Assembly (NCBI GenBank): GCA_008508345.1
Contig: QNGE01000431.1
Coordinates: 172,506-236,505, forward strand
DNA from: Paragonimus westermani
Taxonomy: Eukaryota > Platyhelminthes > Trematoda > Plagiorchiida > Troglotrematidae
Reading direction: 5' to 3'
DNA length: 64,000 nt
In this document: positions 36,401 through 49,348 of the stretch, one piece after another
Numbering within the stretch: position 1 is the stretch's first letter
Layout of the letters: each line of letters begins with the position of its first letter
The notes under the pieces: generated by a model
Databases searched by the model: none
The model's input: the letters and a program-made list of their open reading frames with translations, nothing else
Told to the model about the DNA's origin: nothing
Made by a program: the position numbers and the translations under genes

Positions 36401-39259
36401 GACTGCCAACACTTAAACTCTAATATGAAGATTGAACTCATTTATTAGACCATGAAATGATGAGAATGAGTATGGTCAACTGATGGGCTAAAAGATCAGT
36501 AAATATATAGCTCAGTCGTAACGAAATTTAAAGAGCTATACAAAAGATGCGTCAGATAGTGATGGTGTGGGCGCGAAACCTTATAGGACAAAATAATTCG
36601 GACTTTCTTTTCATCAACTGTAAAATGATATTGCTGCGTTTACCGGTGACTATGCCAACAACAGCCTAAAACTATGCTGTGTGTAAGCTGCTGCACCAGA
36701 GGGTTCATCTGCGCCAAAAACTATTAAAATTTATCTAGCGTAACCTGCATTTTACAACGTCTTATGCACTCGTAACTTTAACCTTCACGTAACTGGAGAT
36801 GTCAGATATTCCACTCATTGTACCAGTCCCAGCTATGTCATTCATGGTAAACATTCAGCAGTTGTCACTGGGTCCTGGGGATGTATAGTTTTCATAAGGA
36901 CACTGGACACACAAGAGGTTTACATAACATATATGTACGATCTGGCAATCTCGTATCATAAAAAGCTCTCTGTTGCTTCATTGGTTGCTGTTTCCCGGGA
37001 TAGTCGAAATAAGACACAGGCATACGTACGTTCCCAGTGCCATCCTGCTGTAGCCTAGCTATGAGAATGTCACTAGAGCACACGTGAGTGTGCAGTCTGT
37101 TGCTACGTAGGAAATTATTTATCACAGTGTTCCAACCCAAATACTGTTATCAAAGTGATATAAAGCACTTTAGTCGGTTGTGAACTATATTTAAAACATC
37201 AATAAAACTTTCCGTTTGAAATAGAAACTCCGGATGGTAATAACGACATATTTTAGTTGGGTATTAACTGAACGTAATCAATTCGAATTCAGCACACCAT
37301 ATACATAGCAATAAGGCATTCAACAATATTAGTTTGCGGCAAAACTTTTGAGAATTTTTAAAGTACAAATTATGTACTTCCAGTGAATTCCACAGATACC
37401 GTACTGTCAACGAACATCCAAAACAGTTGTTTTATTCTGTTTAAATTAGCCAATTGGATTGTACTTCGATAAAAAAATGCTGTTTAACGATTGATTATGT
37501 ACCCTGAACATCCAGACTCTGTGGACATCAGGACAGATTGTGTTTAGGAGGTCAAACGGTGTCCATTGTGACATTGTTTACACAGAAAAAATAAGCCGGT
37601 AGTTAAAAGTAAGGGTAGCTAAACGAAAGAGTCAGTTCTTTCCAGTGAACACACACAGGTTGGTTAAAGGTCAGGCTTTCATATTGCACACATTGCCAAC
37701 GAACAAAACGGTTGTGTTGATCAGGTTCATGTGTGAAAAATAGTAAGTTTACCAACCGGCGACTTAATTTAATTCACCAATTGAAAAAAAACAATATGAA
37801 CGTGATTTCTTACTGAAAAAAGTGCGCCCTGACTGTCGCGGCTGACTTCTTTAAAAAAAAAGTATGTTACGAAAACAATGTGCACCAGAGCTTGTTCAAA
37901 AATCTCAATTTTTGGTCTCCACTGATGTCGATCATGAACTCTAGCACTGGTGTGTGTTTATTTATAAAACAAAGGAACAATAGTCGGCCACATTGAAGGC
38001 GACGAGCATTACTGCGAGCACATTGGCATGGGTGACCCGAAAAAAAGGGAGAATATAGGACTGGTAAAAAGATGAGCAGATGATGGTTGGAAGTAGTAGG
38101 GATTGTTCATTGAACGGTTGCCGAATAGGACTTAAGAGTTAATTGTTCTATTCAGGTGTATGGAAGCGTCCGACTGCCGATATTAAATCCATTCGAACGT
38201 AGTTAGCGCTGTGATGGACTGACAGTTTTTCACCAACGGGCAATTAATGGACTAAAGGTTTAGCCGTCATCTGCGTACTGCATCCAGCAGGTCATGCAAG
38301 CACTCATACTAAAATGTTCAGGCGTAAGTGGACACAATCACAGATGGTACTCTTGGACGCCTGAGTGTGAACGACAAAAAAAGCATTTCAGAAGCAACTG
38401 ACCCTTACCTAAAAGCACTGGCACTCCCACGTGTAAACTGCATCTCAAACTCCGTCTCCCGACAGAACAATAGTTACATGGACAGCTTGAAGAGACTGTA
38501 GTAATCAGGCTGTAACATGTCGATAGCTAAACGGTAGATAGCAAGATTTTGGTAACTATTTGATGAACTCCGGAATAGTTTTGAGATCGAGTGAGAAAGA
38601 AACGAAGGAATGACATTGTTTGTGTTCTCGTGACTGTTCCTAGAATCTGTTTGACAGTTTGGACCAACTTTCGCTGCCTTTCAAACATTTCTGATGCAGT
38701 GCACAAAAATATGAATTTCTTAGGGGGGATACCGTTTTGCTTCGTTATACTAGACCGTTAGAGGACTAAAACTGGTCGGTGATATGGGAGTCTTTCGTAA
38801 ATGAACTAACGAGGAATTGCTCTCTTCTAGTTAGTTCTTCTCAAAATTCCAGTCAACATGTGTCAAAACTGTTCACTTGGATAATGTTAATTGTAAGCCA
38901 ATGATAAAGTGATTGTGAAATGGATTGAAATCTGCGTAATTAGTCTTGTCATCATGTGATTCATAATGTACATTTTATTGGAAGTGCCCTTGTCACATTT
39001 TTTTGGTAAGACCTTATTACAGAATGTCTAAAATAGCACACTTCATATAAGTATCCAAAAGAAACTCATTGTCTGAAGCTTTGGATTTTTCATGTGGAGA
39101 TGCAGGTGACAAAACGAGTGTGAAAAATTTCTGGTTGGAAAAATTGGGGACCACTCTGCATTGTAGAAGTGTTTCGAAGGAAAGTCGCAAAAGGGGGTGA
39201 TATTCACAAATAACCACAAAATGTGGAATGGGTTTGTTGCAATGTTTCATATTACTCAC
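24413..39259. other. Rest of the 20-kb intron, no firm gene
   Basis: Mostly unremarkable AT-rich DNA. Stretches such as 31490-31730 and 32450-32830 are rich in C and T on the plus strand. Around 28380-29080 the DNA looks less AT-rich and has overlapping opposite-strand frames that may be an old retroelement, but no motif could be named. A short candidate exon with a good donor (GTAAGCTC) and the phase-0 frame SSAKLFNPSTEVLL lies at 36361-36402 on the minus strand. Confidence 0.4.
28978..29039. repeat. Imperfect tandem duplication, about 30-base unit
   Basis: Two adjacent units share the pattern CATTA(CCGTTG)ACCGTC-TT-TGTTATC, with a short deletion and substitutions in the second. No wider array. 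Confidence 0.5.
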
Positions 39260-39445
39260 ATACCATACCGATTCGAATGTGTTTTCGGCATACCGTTTTC
39301 TGTGAGATTTTTTACATGCATTTTTTTTACAGATTTCCCGCACTTTCGATAGCCTCCATCAGTTCGCTGTTGCAGTTCACCCTGGGTAATCAGACGAACT
39401 GAGATTGGTTCATAGTCATTATTCACACAACTTGTGTTAGTCACA
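39260..39445 (-). CDS. Exon of the large minus-strand gene
   Basis: The donor is strong (GGTAT/GTGAGTAA); the acceptor is one of two close AGs (…GCAG or …GCAGTAG). It enters with one base, has 61 codons and leaves with two. The peptide is Asn/Thr/Lys-rich (VTNTSCVNNDYEPISVRLIT, GGYRKCGKSVKKMHVKN), hydrophilic and without a visible domain. Its phases fit both the exon at 40554-40657 upstream and the exon at 18886-19388 downstream. The joint would give ...HSNRYG-I-VSQESSAS. The polypyrimidine tract before it is poor, which is the main doubt. Confidence 0.6.
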
Positions 39446-40553
39446 CTACTGCTTCAACTACTAGATTTCATTCTCACACTCGCTCTCGTTAACCACGAGT
39501 GTTGTTCAACTTTCGTCAAAAAATTCACACTGTTCAAATTTGTACTTCCTTAGCTGTTGTGACGAAACTGCAAGCAGGCTTGGTTCTTCTTCTGAGGCCG
39601 TCCATTAGCTGAATTAATTCCATGAATCCCGATAGCTTCCAATTTGACCAGTCTTCACTCTATTGAAGTTCACACTACGTTGGAACCAAGTTGGTCCTTC
39701 CTGAGTCTAGGGCCAAATCTATTGCAAAGCCTGTCAACAGAAGAGCTATATACACTTTTGTCACATCTGTTGAGTACTTGATTTGAGACCAAACCGATGG
39801 TCAGTGAACGATAGAAAATAGGTCGACTTGACCACAATTGAGGCCAGGATGAAAAAACAAGTAAAGAAGGTCAAGCGGATCAAGGACGTTCTGATTGTTA
39901 CTTTCACCAGGAGGGGTTATGTTAATTTTCGCTGGACAAATCGGACAGAAATCGATGACGAGGGTAGATGTAAACTTTCCACCAGTATGAGAACAACTGC
40001 TGTAGATAACTCAGTGACCAGCTTCTGCGGCTATTGACTAAGCTCTCAGTGATCCTCTCAACAGAGCTGACTTCCTTTGACGACAGTCCCGAAGGTTACT
40101 GAAAACTCATGCGAGCTTGCATTCAAACGGGAGAGCAAAATAGCGGCATTGCCTGATCAGCTGTTAATCCACTCTCTACAATGTGCAAGAGACCAGCAAA
40201 ACGAGTGATTAGCTAATCAGTTAAGCCTCAGTCCTTGCGCACTTTCAAGAGAGTCCGAAAGTGAACAAGCTATCCCATCAGACCTATCATACCCTTCCAT
40301 CGCGTAGACAATGGTGCAACACCAGCTTGGTTGCTAACAGTGCATGTGATTTGCATTATATTTAGATCATAAAGGAAGCTCACCACATTGCTCTCACACT
40401 ATGAACCCAGGCGTTTTAATAAAACTGAAGAAAAAGGCATAAATTTCTTGAAGGTTTGCAGCATCAGTAGGTGCAGTTTGACAGTGAAATAACCCTTAAA
40501 ATCAGGAACCAGAATTTACGCATCTGCCTTGTTCTGAGGCTAGGGTAGTTCAC

Positions 40554-40657
40554 AGACGTGTAACCAAATGAGCTTTCATGTGATCTTGAAGGCCTGGAGG
40601 AGAATACTCGTTTTGTGCAGCTTCGTCTTTGATAACCAAAGGCGATTGCTTTTTCCA
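40554..40657 (-). CDS. Exon of the large minus-strand gene
   Basis: Opens after CACCCGCAG and ends CGTCT before GTGAACT. It enters in phase 0, has 34 codons and leaves with two bases. The peptide (WKKQSPLVIKDEAAQNEYSP then PGLQDHMKAHLVTR) is hydrophilic and looks coding. An overlapping second frame is also open across the block, so the reading depends on the phase match with 41026-41293 (phase 0 out) and 39260-39445 (one base in). No domain recognised. Confidence 0.5.
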
Positions 40658-41025
40658 CTGCGGGTGATACATCTACTTCTAAAAAGCACTATCAGCGCGT
40701 TGTTCACGGTGTATGAAATAGGTAAGCTGCTCTAAGAGCGAGGGAAGTCTGCTGCAGTCATCTCTTAAATGCGGTAGCCGTCGTAAGTGAAAGGGATGTA
40801 GCTCCAGACAGTGTCAGCCCGGACACTACGGTCCACTTCATGATAACAATAGTTGTCAGCCTTAGCAGCAGAAAAGGTATGTGCCGACTGCCGGTCCACT
40901 AATATTCCGCAGCATGAAGCAGCATCTAAAACGATCCCTTTTCGATTGTTGGTAGGACGGCAGAAGTTTCGATTTATATGTTCTAGGTTGGCAAACAAGA
41001 GACCGATTAATTAGCACCACTCAAC

Positions 41026-41293
41026 CAGCGATCTGTTTAGCTTTAGTTCCTCACGGTCGCCGATTAGTAACGAGTGTTGAGAAGGCAGTTGCTCCAGACT
41101 TTCGATCATCTGTTGGAGAAGAAAGTCTATCATTCGAGTGCGCACACTTTGTTGCAAGGCTGAGGGTGAAACCATACGTCGATGCGAGTCGAAAAGAGAT
41201 CTGAAAGTTGTCATAGCCAGAGTGCTTGTCAACAACCGCGCCAGTGTTTGATCAAAGATTAGGAGACAAAGCTGCCATATGCAGTCAGGACAA
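41026..41293 (-). CDS. Helical exon of the large minus-strand gene
   Basis: A 268-base exon with acceptor ACGTTTATCCTTAAG and donor TCGCTG/GTTGAG, read in one open frame of 89 codons after a leading single base. The peptide is rich in Leu, Gln, Ser and Thr with regular hydrophobic spacing (IWQLCLLIFDQTLARLL, FLLQQMIESLEQLPSQH, LLIGDREELKLNRSL), as expected for a helical-bundle or solenoid protein. It does not match any family I can name. It leaves in phase 0, fitting 40554-40657. The upstream exon at 42845 leaves in phase 1, so at least one exon between the two is still missing. Confidence 0.6.
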
Positions 41294-41410
41294 CTTAAGG
41301 ATAAACGTCACTCGAGCCACCACAAATTTACAGGCGTAAGTTAGCTATCGTTTAACGCCTGGAGATGGTCAATATATCCATATTTGAAACACTGAGTTCC
41401 CTTTAACCAC

Positions 41411-41489
41411 TTCATCAGAGCAGAAAGAAGACATATATTGTGATATGTTAACATTTCATTTACTCTCATCAGTCGCAAACGTAAAACAT
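41411..41489. repeat. Inverted repeat, left arm
   Basis: Reverse complement of 41739-41813. 22 bases match exactly at one end and 42 of 43 at the other, with an unmatched core of 14 versus 10 bases. The arms are 249 bases apart. It is probably a fragment of a short mobile element or a local inverted duplication. Confidence 0.85.
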
Positions 41490-41738
41490 GCCAACATGCA
41501 AATAGGTCATCAGGTTGACCCATTAAACTCATTCAAGATACTGTTGCGCAACCGAAATCCGAAGTTACTAGCTTTCTGCGAAACGATGCTCATTCGAACT
41601 TACCAACCGACGTTATGTCCGCAGAAGTGGTTAAAATAACCGGTCGGGTTGCCATGGTCATGATTACATAATAAGTGGTGTGCTTGTATGTGTGTCTAGT
41701 CCCTGTTTGTCGTTAACTAGTTGATGTGTATAACTGGG

Positions 41739-41813
41739 ATGTTTTACGTTTGCGACTGATGAGGGTAAATGAAATGTTAACGAATCGCAAAGTCTTCTTT
41801 CTGCTCTGATGAA
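41739..41813. repeat. Inverted repeat, right arm
   Basis: Partner of 41411-41489 in opposite orientation (ATGTTTTACGTTTGCGACTG at its start). Contains no gene. Confidence 0.85.
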
Positions 41814-42844
41814 ATATATCCATAGCCGAAAAAATGCATAGATTACTTAATATAAGATTGACCGATACCGAGAAGTCCAAGTGCCTACAATTAAGACTAC
41901 AACGTGTATATGAATGGGCTGGTTTTTTTATTAGTAAGCTGACACCGTACAACTCTGATATCTTAGTGAGATCCTGACGCCAACATCAACCAACTTAACA
42001 GCCGTTGGAAAACAGTTGATATGCACTATCGAAGGTCTCCCTTCAGTTGTAGCTACTTTATGGGCTACATTAAAGCAGAGTAATAGAAGAAGGCGTTACT
42101 GAAGTGACTGGCATAGGCTGCTATCAAAAATCTAGCCCTGACGGCTTCTGTCTTATGATTAGGTGTCGAAGTTTAAAACGACGGCTTAGACCGCCCTACA
42201 AAATGTAATGAATTGCTAGCATATGCGGAGCCTGGGCATTGCTGCAGATATATCTCTGGAAGAGATACCTTTCCCCAAGAACTCTCTTAGAACAGACATG
42301 TTCGTAGATTAGCCGACAGTGAGGTGTTGGACCGTTGCGCTGCATCTGATGGCTGGAGCTCTCAGCCGTGCAGTGTCAAGTATGGCAGCTTTGATGCCGT
42401 CAAAGCTACAGCGTGATATTCAGAGGAGACAGTTTTCGAACAGTCAAATTCTCCGACAAATGGACGCCTGATGAGTGCACTCAGTACATGCCAAGGACGG
42501 CAGCCATGCCAGGATGAATCTCACTGAGGAATGTAAAGAGCCCATCCTTAATTTTTTCTTACTCGTTCTTAATGTCAGCGCTAGGTTTAAAAATGCCCGT
42601 TTAATTTGTATCACCATTGGACCATTGGGACCTGCTGGGAAATTTTGGGGCCATTGTAGAATTTCGATTGATGCCGGAATTCCCTCCAGTTTACCATGAC
42701 CTGCTGCCGCTCTCCACCCTGTTTACTAAATAGCTTGACACAGTAATTCAAAAATTCTCCGTTTGCAACGGTATCTTTTTCGTTCTTCTTGGCTGTTGGT
42801 TTTTATTCGTCCGTTTATACGTTAACGTCGTGACTGATACTCAC

Positions 42845-42948
42845 CGTCTATTTTTCTCTCTGCATTTGATCTGTCTAGCATTACCCGCAGTTCTTCCAAT
42901 ACACCTGGATCATCGGCGAGCTCTTGCAGCCTAATGTTGTATTTCACA
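42845..42948 (-). CDS. Exon of the large minus-strand gene with near-ideal splice sites
   Basis: A 104-base exon with acceptor CAATGTCTTCGCAG and donor AGACG/GTGAGTATC. Only one frame is open; the other two stop within a few codons. It has one base in, 34 codons and one base out. The peptide is charged and helical (VKYNIRLQELADDPGVLEEL then RVMLDRSNAERKID), with an Asp-Asp-Pro-Gly turn. This is one of the best-supported exons in the window despite its length. No family recognised. Confidence 0.65.
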
Positions 42949-43126
42949 CTGCGAAGACATTGAAACGGAGGTTTGTTTCATGACATCCTTAATATCCTCT
43001 AACAATCTGGTTTTATTTGGCAGTCGTTATCAATAGTCACACATATCTTCGTCAACATTAGTCGGAAGGATATACATTGTAGGGCAACGAATAGAGGTAA
43101 CCACGGTATCAGGAAGACATACTTAC

Positions 43127-43187
43127 GGTTGAAGCATGTAAGTAAAAAACCCGAATGCTTTCATTTACGCGTATAAATTTATTACTC
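43127..43187 (-). CDS. Candidate 61-base exon
   Basis: Acceptor GACATGCTTATACACAG, donor TCAACC/GTAAGTATG. Only one frame is open (SNKFIRVNESIRVFYLHAST), with one base in and phase 0 out. It joins in frame to the candidate at 43219-43274. The next firm exon (42845) needs a two-base lead, so a linking exon would be required. Confidence 0.4.
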
Positions 43188-43218
43188 CTGTGTATAAGCA
43201 TGTCTGATTTGCTTTTAC

Positions 43219-43274
43219 CATGACTTTCTGTCCTGCCGTAGGTTGATTTCAAACGACAGTGGCCTCTTCTGCTC
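43219..43274 (-). CDS. Candidate 56-base exon
   Basis: A very good acceptor (TTTTTTTCTGACTTTAAG) and donor (TCATG/GTAAAAGC). The phase-0 frame is EQKRPLSFEINLRQDRKS and leaves two bases, completing Trp with the exon at 43187. A second frame is also open. It may be the most upstream exon of the minus-strand gene visible here, though more may exist to the right. Confidence 0.4.
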
Positions 43275-43644
43275 CTTAAAGTCAGAAAAAAACTGATTTT
43301 CTTACAGTGTCGTTCGAATTTTGCCCACAAGATTGTCGTCAGTGACTTAACCGCCGGTGAAGATGTTCTCCGTTGTAGCCGCTTCGTTGAGACTAAGAGA
43401 AATGAAAGGCACTCACAACAAAAAGCAGTGCCTGCAAACTGTAAAATACATCAACTGACAGCGGAATCAAAATCAGGGGCATCAGAGCACAATTATCCTT
43501 ACAGTGAACTCAATAGTTGATGCAACTGACCGAAAAATTGAGGTCATAACTACTTAAGAGAATCAGTTTAACTGTTAGATTCTTCATCCAAAACACAATG
43601 TTTATAGTATTTTGTGCAAGCGTGTCCAGCTACACGACATTTAG

Positions 43645-43769
43645 AACGAGTCCATTCTGTGTCAGAAAAGTGTGGTTCTCGACCATGAAAACAAATCACA
43701 CCACATTCAGATCAACATCGATGACAACAACATGTACATCATCGCCCATAAGTCTACAGGAAACTTTCA
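43645..43769 (+). CDS. Plus-strand exon-like block, unrecognised
   Basis: Opens after ACGACATTTAG in phase 0 and runs 41 codons to a possible donor TTTCA/GTATAT; the frame stops soon after at TGA. The peptide reads NESILCQKSVVLDHENKSHH and then IQINIDDNNMYIIAHKSTGN, with a codon pattern like coding DNA. A longer overlapping frame exists but is less convincing. It begins only 370 bases right of the last minus-strand candidate exon, so it may be a separate gene or a chance frame. Confidence 0.35.
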
Positions 43770-46700
43770 GTATATTTACTGGTCCTTATCCTTGTGACAG
43801 GTTCACTTCTGATGTTTCATATCTGTGTTGTCCACTAGTTTTTCAGCTAGTTCTCCATCTCTGAATTCATCTACTTTTTTTCCTGTTATTTGTAACATCT
43901 CTTTTAACCGTCTATTATGACCATGTTTGTTTGCTGCTTACAAGTGCGAAATTCTAGTCATACATTATTGGTGTGAATTTATTCGTGACACACGTTATCG
44001 ACGGCGTAGTCCGGAAAGATCGACTAGATTCAGTTGGCCCTGTAGCAGCTCACGTACGGTCTAAGCCACCGAAACCTTGCACTTTGAGAGCGCGCGTTTG
44101 AAAATTAAATCACACAGTTCAGAGCAACAACCATCATACTCAATTAATGAAAATTTTGCGACAAAATTGCGGTTTACATGTGCCAGTCACTGGCCGATTT
44201 TTTGGCCTTTCCTACTCTGTTTTGCCCAGTTTATTGGAATCCTGTTGAGCCAGACGGGCTGGTAGAAGTCTTTTAACAGGGTTGAGCAAGAACTGAGCGG
44301 ATTGCCGCAACGTAGGTGATTGGTGACTAGATGCCACAATACCAAAATAGTGAGCAACTTTTTTATATATTACGGGTATGTGTATACTCTGTCAGCACAC
44401 ACACAGGCAATAATGTCACAAGTCTAACCTTGGCGTATACATTTTCATACCCACCATTCTTTGTGCGGACCAGGATTCAACAAACTGCGTCGGCAGATTT
44501 TGCTTAAAAAGGGACGGGGAACTACCACTGGAACTACAGCAGATATCGTTGCTGTTTTGTCGAGGTAAATGTTTTGGAAAGCCAGCGCTACAACAGTTGT
44601 GTTCATGCAGAGAACGTTCTTCCCAAACGAAGAGTTTCAGTAGCGAGTCAGGTTAATGTGAGTATTTGAATCAACATGCTAGTTGATATCTTATTATATA
44701 TGGTAGGTCTGGATCGGTGACGTGTAACTACTACATAATTCGATAGCCCGCAGTTTTGTTTTTGGCTACATTCTGATCAAACGGATGACACGGGCCTTAA
44801 GTTCGGATTGCATTTGTAGACTTCAGAAAAATTTGAGATGTAACCCATCACATATTGTAGATTGTGTTTAGGCTGGTTACTTAAACTAGACAACGTTGAC
44901 ACACAAGATTACCGGTAACCTTACTAAGGTTGAGGCCGCGTCCTCTAGCATCGCTAGCCTTGAATGTATCACAGTTTTCGTAGAGGTTTTTGGTTGAATC
45001 CAAATCCACTTATTCTATTTCAAATATTTTCATAACTGTGTTACTAGTTCACATAGCCTGAAGCATGTAAGTTAGAAGACAAGAATGAGCATTGCGCTTT
45101 TAGGTAGCACCGCAAGGAATATAATTAATTGTGACAAGATCAGTGGGTTATCTATGCTGAACATCGTGAAACGCAGAACAGACCACTAAGGCAGAAGTTT
45201 AGAGCTCACAATGAATCAACTGTAGACATGTGAAGTTATATAGCTTATCCGGCGTATCACACGTTTTCAGGGTACACTTCTTATCATATGGGTGAAGACA
45301 TCCGTTATTGTTCGCCACATAAAGCAACGATATGAAACTACTCCACTCACAGTGACAGTATCACCAGTGAGCTTGCAAGCTATATGAATTGGATAAGAAC
45401 ATTAGGGTAAGCCACAGGACAGAAACCATGAAGTTCTTAATAAGACCATAGTTTACTATGACCCCACAGAACAGTTTTTTCCTGCAGATGGAGCAGACAT
45501 ATTTTCATGACTTAACTTGGTGCAAAATACAAAACGAACAATGTATATATATATAGTCTCAGGTAGAATTTGAATGACTATGTGAACAGCCGATTAATTG
45601 GCAGACGTTCGGTTGAACATCAGGGAATTCTGCTTCCAGATTACGGACCAGCGTAGTTGGAGTCTGCTACTTTATTTGTACGCAGTACTCCGACTGGAGA
45701 TTACTGGAACGTCGGTACCGTGAATTGCAATTAGTAAAAGGAAGGTACATATAAGAAATATTGGTATCTGAGGTGTAATGAAACACTATGCGTACATGTC
45801 AACACCTACACACCAGCAACATTGGTAGTTCGAATACGAATTCCTTACATGAATGCAAATACTGCGATTAAATATGTAGAGTGTTCAGTTTGAAACATAA
45901 AAATATGTCTACTGGTTTCAGAATTTATTACCTACATTACAGCTCGGTCATCAAGAAAAAAATTGATAGCAGCCACTTAACTGAAAACGATAGTTTTATG
46001 GCAGAAAGGAAACGTTTTAGGAGATTAGAATGATATAAACTGGACGTCACTCACAGTTGAACACCACTCACAAGTTAGCGGGTCTGATTTCTCGAATTTG
46101 ATCCACTGTGAGATCACTTGTGTAGTGGTCAACGCAGTTGCCTCATGAACATGTGTGCAGTTCAAATACCCACCAAGACAACAGAACCTATGAACCCTAT
46201 CATAAATAAAAAATCGTGCCTAATGCTACTTGCTGAAACGGGCTATCTCCAAAGATCAGCTGGTTGCAAAAACAACAGCCAAATACAAGTGGTCATGAAA
46301 CGGTCAAACTGTTTCTTCACTAATATTCCACAGTTAATGTGAAAAATGAGGTAAGTGATGATTTTTCTCATTACAACACTTATCGTCGTAGATCAACAGT
46401 GTTTTGTGAAAAACACCGTTTTTCCAATTCTTTGAGAAATACTTATCAGTTTGACATTTTCTTTGGTGTAAAGTCAGAAATACATTTCCACCTATTGAAA
46501 TCTTTATATAAAGTCAAAATAATAGGCAGCTTTGTATACCAAAGGCTCAAGGATGTTTCAAAAAATTTGCAATAAAAACTGACTAACGTTGTTTGGTTTA
46601 TTAAATTATCAGAAATATAAGTCTACCATTTAGCAAGCAAGTTTATATAAACCTTTTATCAGAGATCATTTGTTGGATGGATGTGCCGAAAATCCATATA

Positions 46701-49348
46701 ACCCGTTGAGTGATGTGATCAGATGATTATGATCAATATTCATCAGAAGTTCAGCCATAACTAGAAACGAGTTCCCTTGTAAATTTGTGGACTGATATAA
46801 ATTAGTGTAACTGACTGAAGCGGTCAATTGTTTTCTTAGCTTTTCCTAAGGATTGTTAATACCGGGTGATCATCATGAGAGTTACACTGGTCCTTACAAC
46901 AGTTCTGAAGTATACTTGCGATTAGCCATCATGCTAATCTTTGCCAAATCATTGTTTATCACTGCTTATACAATAAAGTGATCGCTTAGGAATAATGTCC
47001 AGGCTACTTGGTAATTTCTAAGTTTAAATAACTATGCACACCACGTTGAATACGTTCAGTTCAAATACGACGTAAAATCCAGTTTAACACATTTGATGAA
47101 CAAACATTCGTGACAGTGACTACTGAACCTGTATCTGCAAAAATACGGAATGAGGCATAATTATTTCAACACGAATTTACAAAGATGGAACAATATTAAA
47201 ACTCCTGGGTAATCGTTCGTAAACGATGGAATCTGTCAGTTTCTGACAAGATTATTTTTGCGTTGCAGCGTTCTAGTCACAGTTGAGTCCAAAGAGTAAA
47301 TGTTTCAGCGGCCGTGAACAATAAATACGCCGAAATTTATGTACACATTACAATAATCACCAATACTAGACGTGGAAAACATTGTTCTTAGTGAAATCTT
47401 GAAGTTTGATTATAATGTGGAGACGTAAGAAAAATCGACAGCTTTCATCGAACCCCTGATATGACCCGGGTTTCGGTGGGCTTACTCATTTAAGTTCACT
47501 GTGATGTAGAGTCGACGGGGCGGCAACGTCGCTTGAGTGCAATAATGCATGTTTGTATTACCCGTTTAGTCCCGTGACAAACGATGGACAAACGAAAAGC
47601 AATTATTGATCATACAGCATCAACAGTTGTTACAACACATTCATAAAGTTTCTTGCACTGCTTGCCCTACATCCAAACGGGCGGAACGCAATGCTACCCA
47701 CAACAGTCGGCATTGTAAAAGCTACCTAATCCTCCGTCACAGTGTAGGCACGCACCCATGAATTCTAGTATGCGCGCGTGTGTGCACGCTTTCTTTTACA
47801 AACCACAAAACAGGTGACAGAATGCTTATTGTTTACGGGTCTACGTGATTGGCGAGAATGCTGTGAGTTTTGCTTGTGTTCAAAGGTGTCAGGGCACTAG
47901 TGGAGCCTGTTTCCTGTCCATCATTTTAGATTTTATGGTGGGTTTGAGTGTGGTTGTGTTTGTGCGAATGTGAGTATTTCACACACACTTTTGTCTTAGG
48001 AGTTCTACAGAGAAAACCAACTGTGATTATGTGCACATCAAATTTACCATTAGGTCTAGGTGAGATATTGGTATACCGAATCAACGTTTTGAATCGGTAA
48101 ATTAAATTACCGACATTGGAACTTCTGTTTTACTGAAGAAACTCACCACATGATGATACTACTGGGTCCCAGCTATGAACACAGTCATTTGCAGCTGTAT
48201 TTTCAAGGTGCAATTCAAAATCTTGTTGACAGTGAGCGTTTCTCTGCAGCTGAGGATCAACTGTTAAGCTGACCCATTACGACAGATAACTCTTCCGTGT
48301 GTAATGTGACCTGATTTTTGGAAACACAGGTGTCCCCGTGTTGTTTTTGTAGTTCAGTCTGGACTTTTATCACAAAATTATTCACAAAGTTCGAGTAATA
48401 GACCAGTTGTGGGAGTAGCATTTCATCTGAACCTGCACAATATTTATTCATGCGAGTGCGTCACGTGAATGTCAGTGCTGCATTAGTGAGCTCGCGCAAA
48501 CATTGAAACAAAAAATACTCCCTATTCTTTAAGAAAATCCAAGTGCTTTCTGTTCAAAATGAGTTAAAAACTTTCAGGTCTTTGAAAGAAGCGCATTGGC
48601 GAATAGTCCACTTTGTTCCAAGAAAATTCATGACGTGGTGTTTCACTTAGTTTTCTAAGGTGGAACCACCTCATTCGTCTTGCTGGAAGCTTATAATTAG
48701 CTCTGGTTTTTGTCTAGGTCTGAACAAATTAACTTGTTCAAACCTTAATTAAAGTACTCGTGAGCAGATAATCTTTCCCTTTCAGAGATAAAATGGTTAA
48801 ATGGTAGGTCACTCAATTTAGTGCTTTCTGGACTCAGCCTGTCGTGCGCTTTCCGGACAAAAGAATTAACAAAGGCAAATGACCTAGTTTAACCGGCTAG
48901 GACCAGTGATGAAAATTACATGGTAGCAAGTGTCAACTCGATGAACATCACCGAACGTGCTTCGCTGTACTTGTCATCTGAGTAACCACCCTGGAATAAG
49001 TGTAGTCGTTCGACTGATCGATTTCGTACTTTAAAGAAGGTTTCATGCAAGTATGCACGGGATAGAGATGCAACCGATAATAGGGGTAGATTAGAGTATC
49101 CCATTCGGGTGATTGGAAATCCATCACTTGCACCGTGAACGGGCGCAGACGAAGAGGTGTAAACCTTATGACTTCATATTCACATTAGATTGGCGCTGTA
49201 GGTTATCAGCTAGATAAATTTGTGCGAATACATTCATAATAGTGTACGTGTATGCACAGAAAACAAACGCAAAACTATGCGTTGTATTCATACTGCGCGC
49301 TACGGTCATGAAACAAAAAGAAAGCAGAACCTGTGTACTCTTGACTAG
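43770..49348. other. No gene seen
   Basis: About 5.6 kb with short frames only. One tRNA-like fragment at 46121 is listed separately, and a short TA run lies near 45545. Confidence 0.4.
46121..46174 (+). repeat. tRNA-like (SINE-type) fragment
   Basis: GTCAACGCAGTTGCCT is followed 32 bases on by GTTCAAATACCCACC, which resembles the B box and T-arm of a tRNA promoter (GGTTCRANYCC). The same two strings, with few changes and almost the same spacing, occur at 57521-57572. That suggests members of one dispersed tRNA-derived family. Confidence 0.45.

Noticed and set aside
40765..40998. Minus-strand 77-codon frame next to the exon at 40554
   Set aside because: Two other minus-strand frames are also open here and no donor follows the frame, so it cannot be placed in the gene model.
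42310..42474. Plus-strand 52-codon frame (ALSRAVSSMAALMPSKLQRD)
   Set aside because: Attractive peptide, but no donor before the stop and a poor acceptor; it lies between two minus-strand exons.
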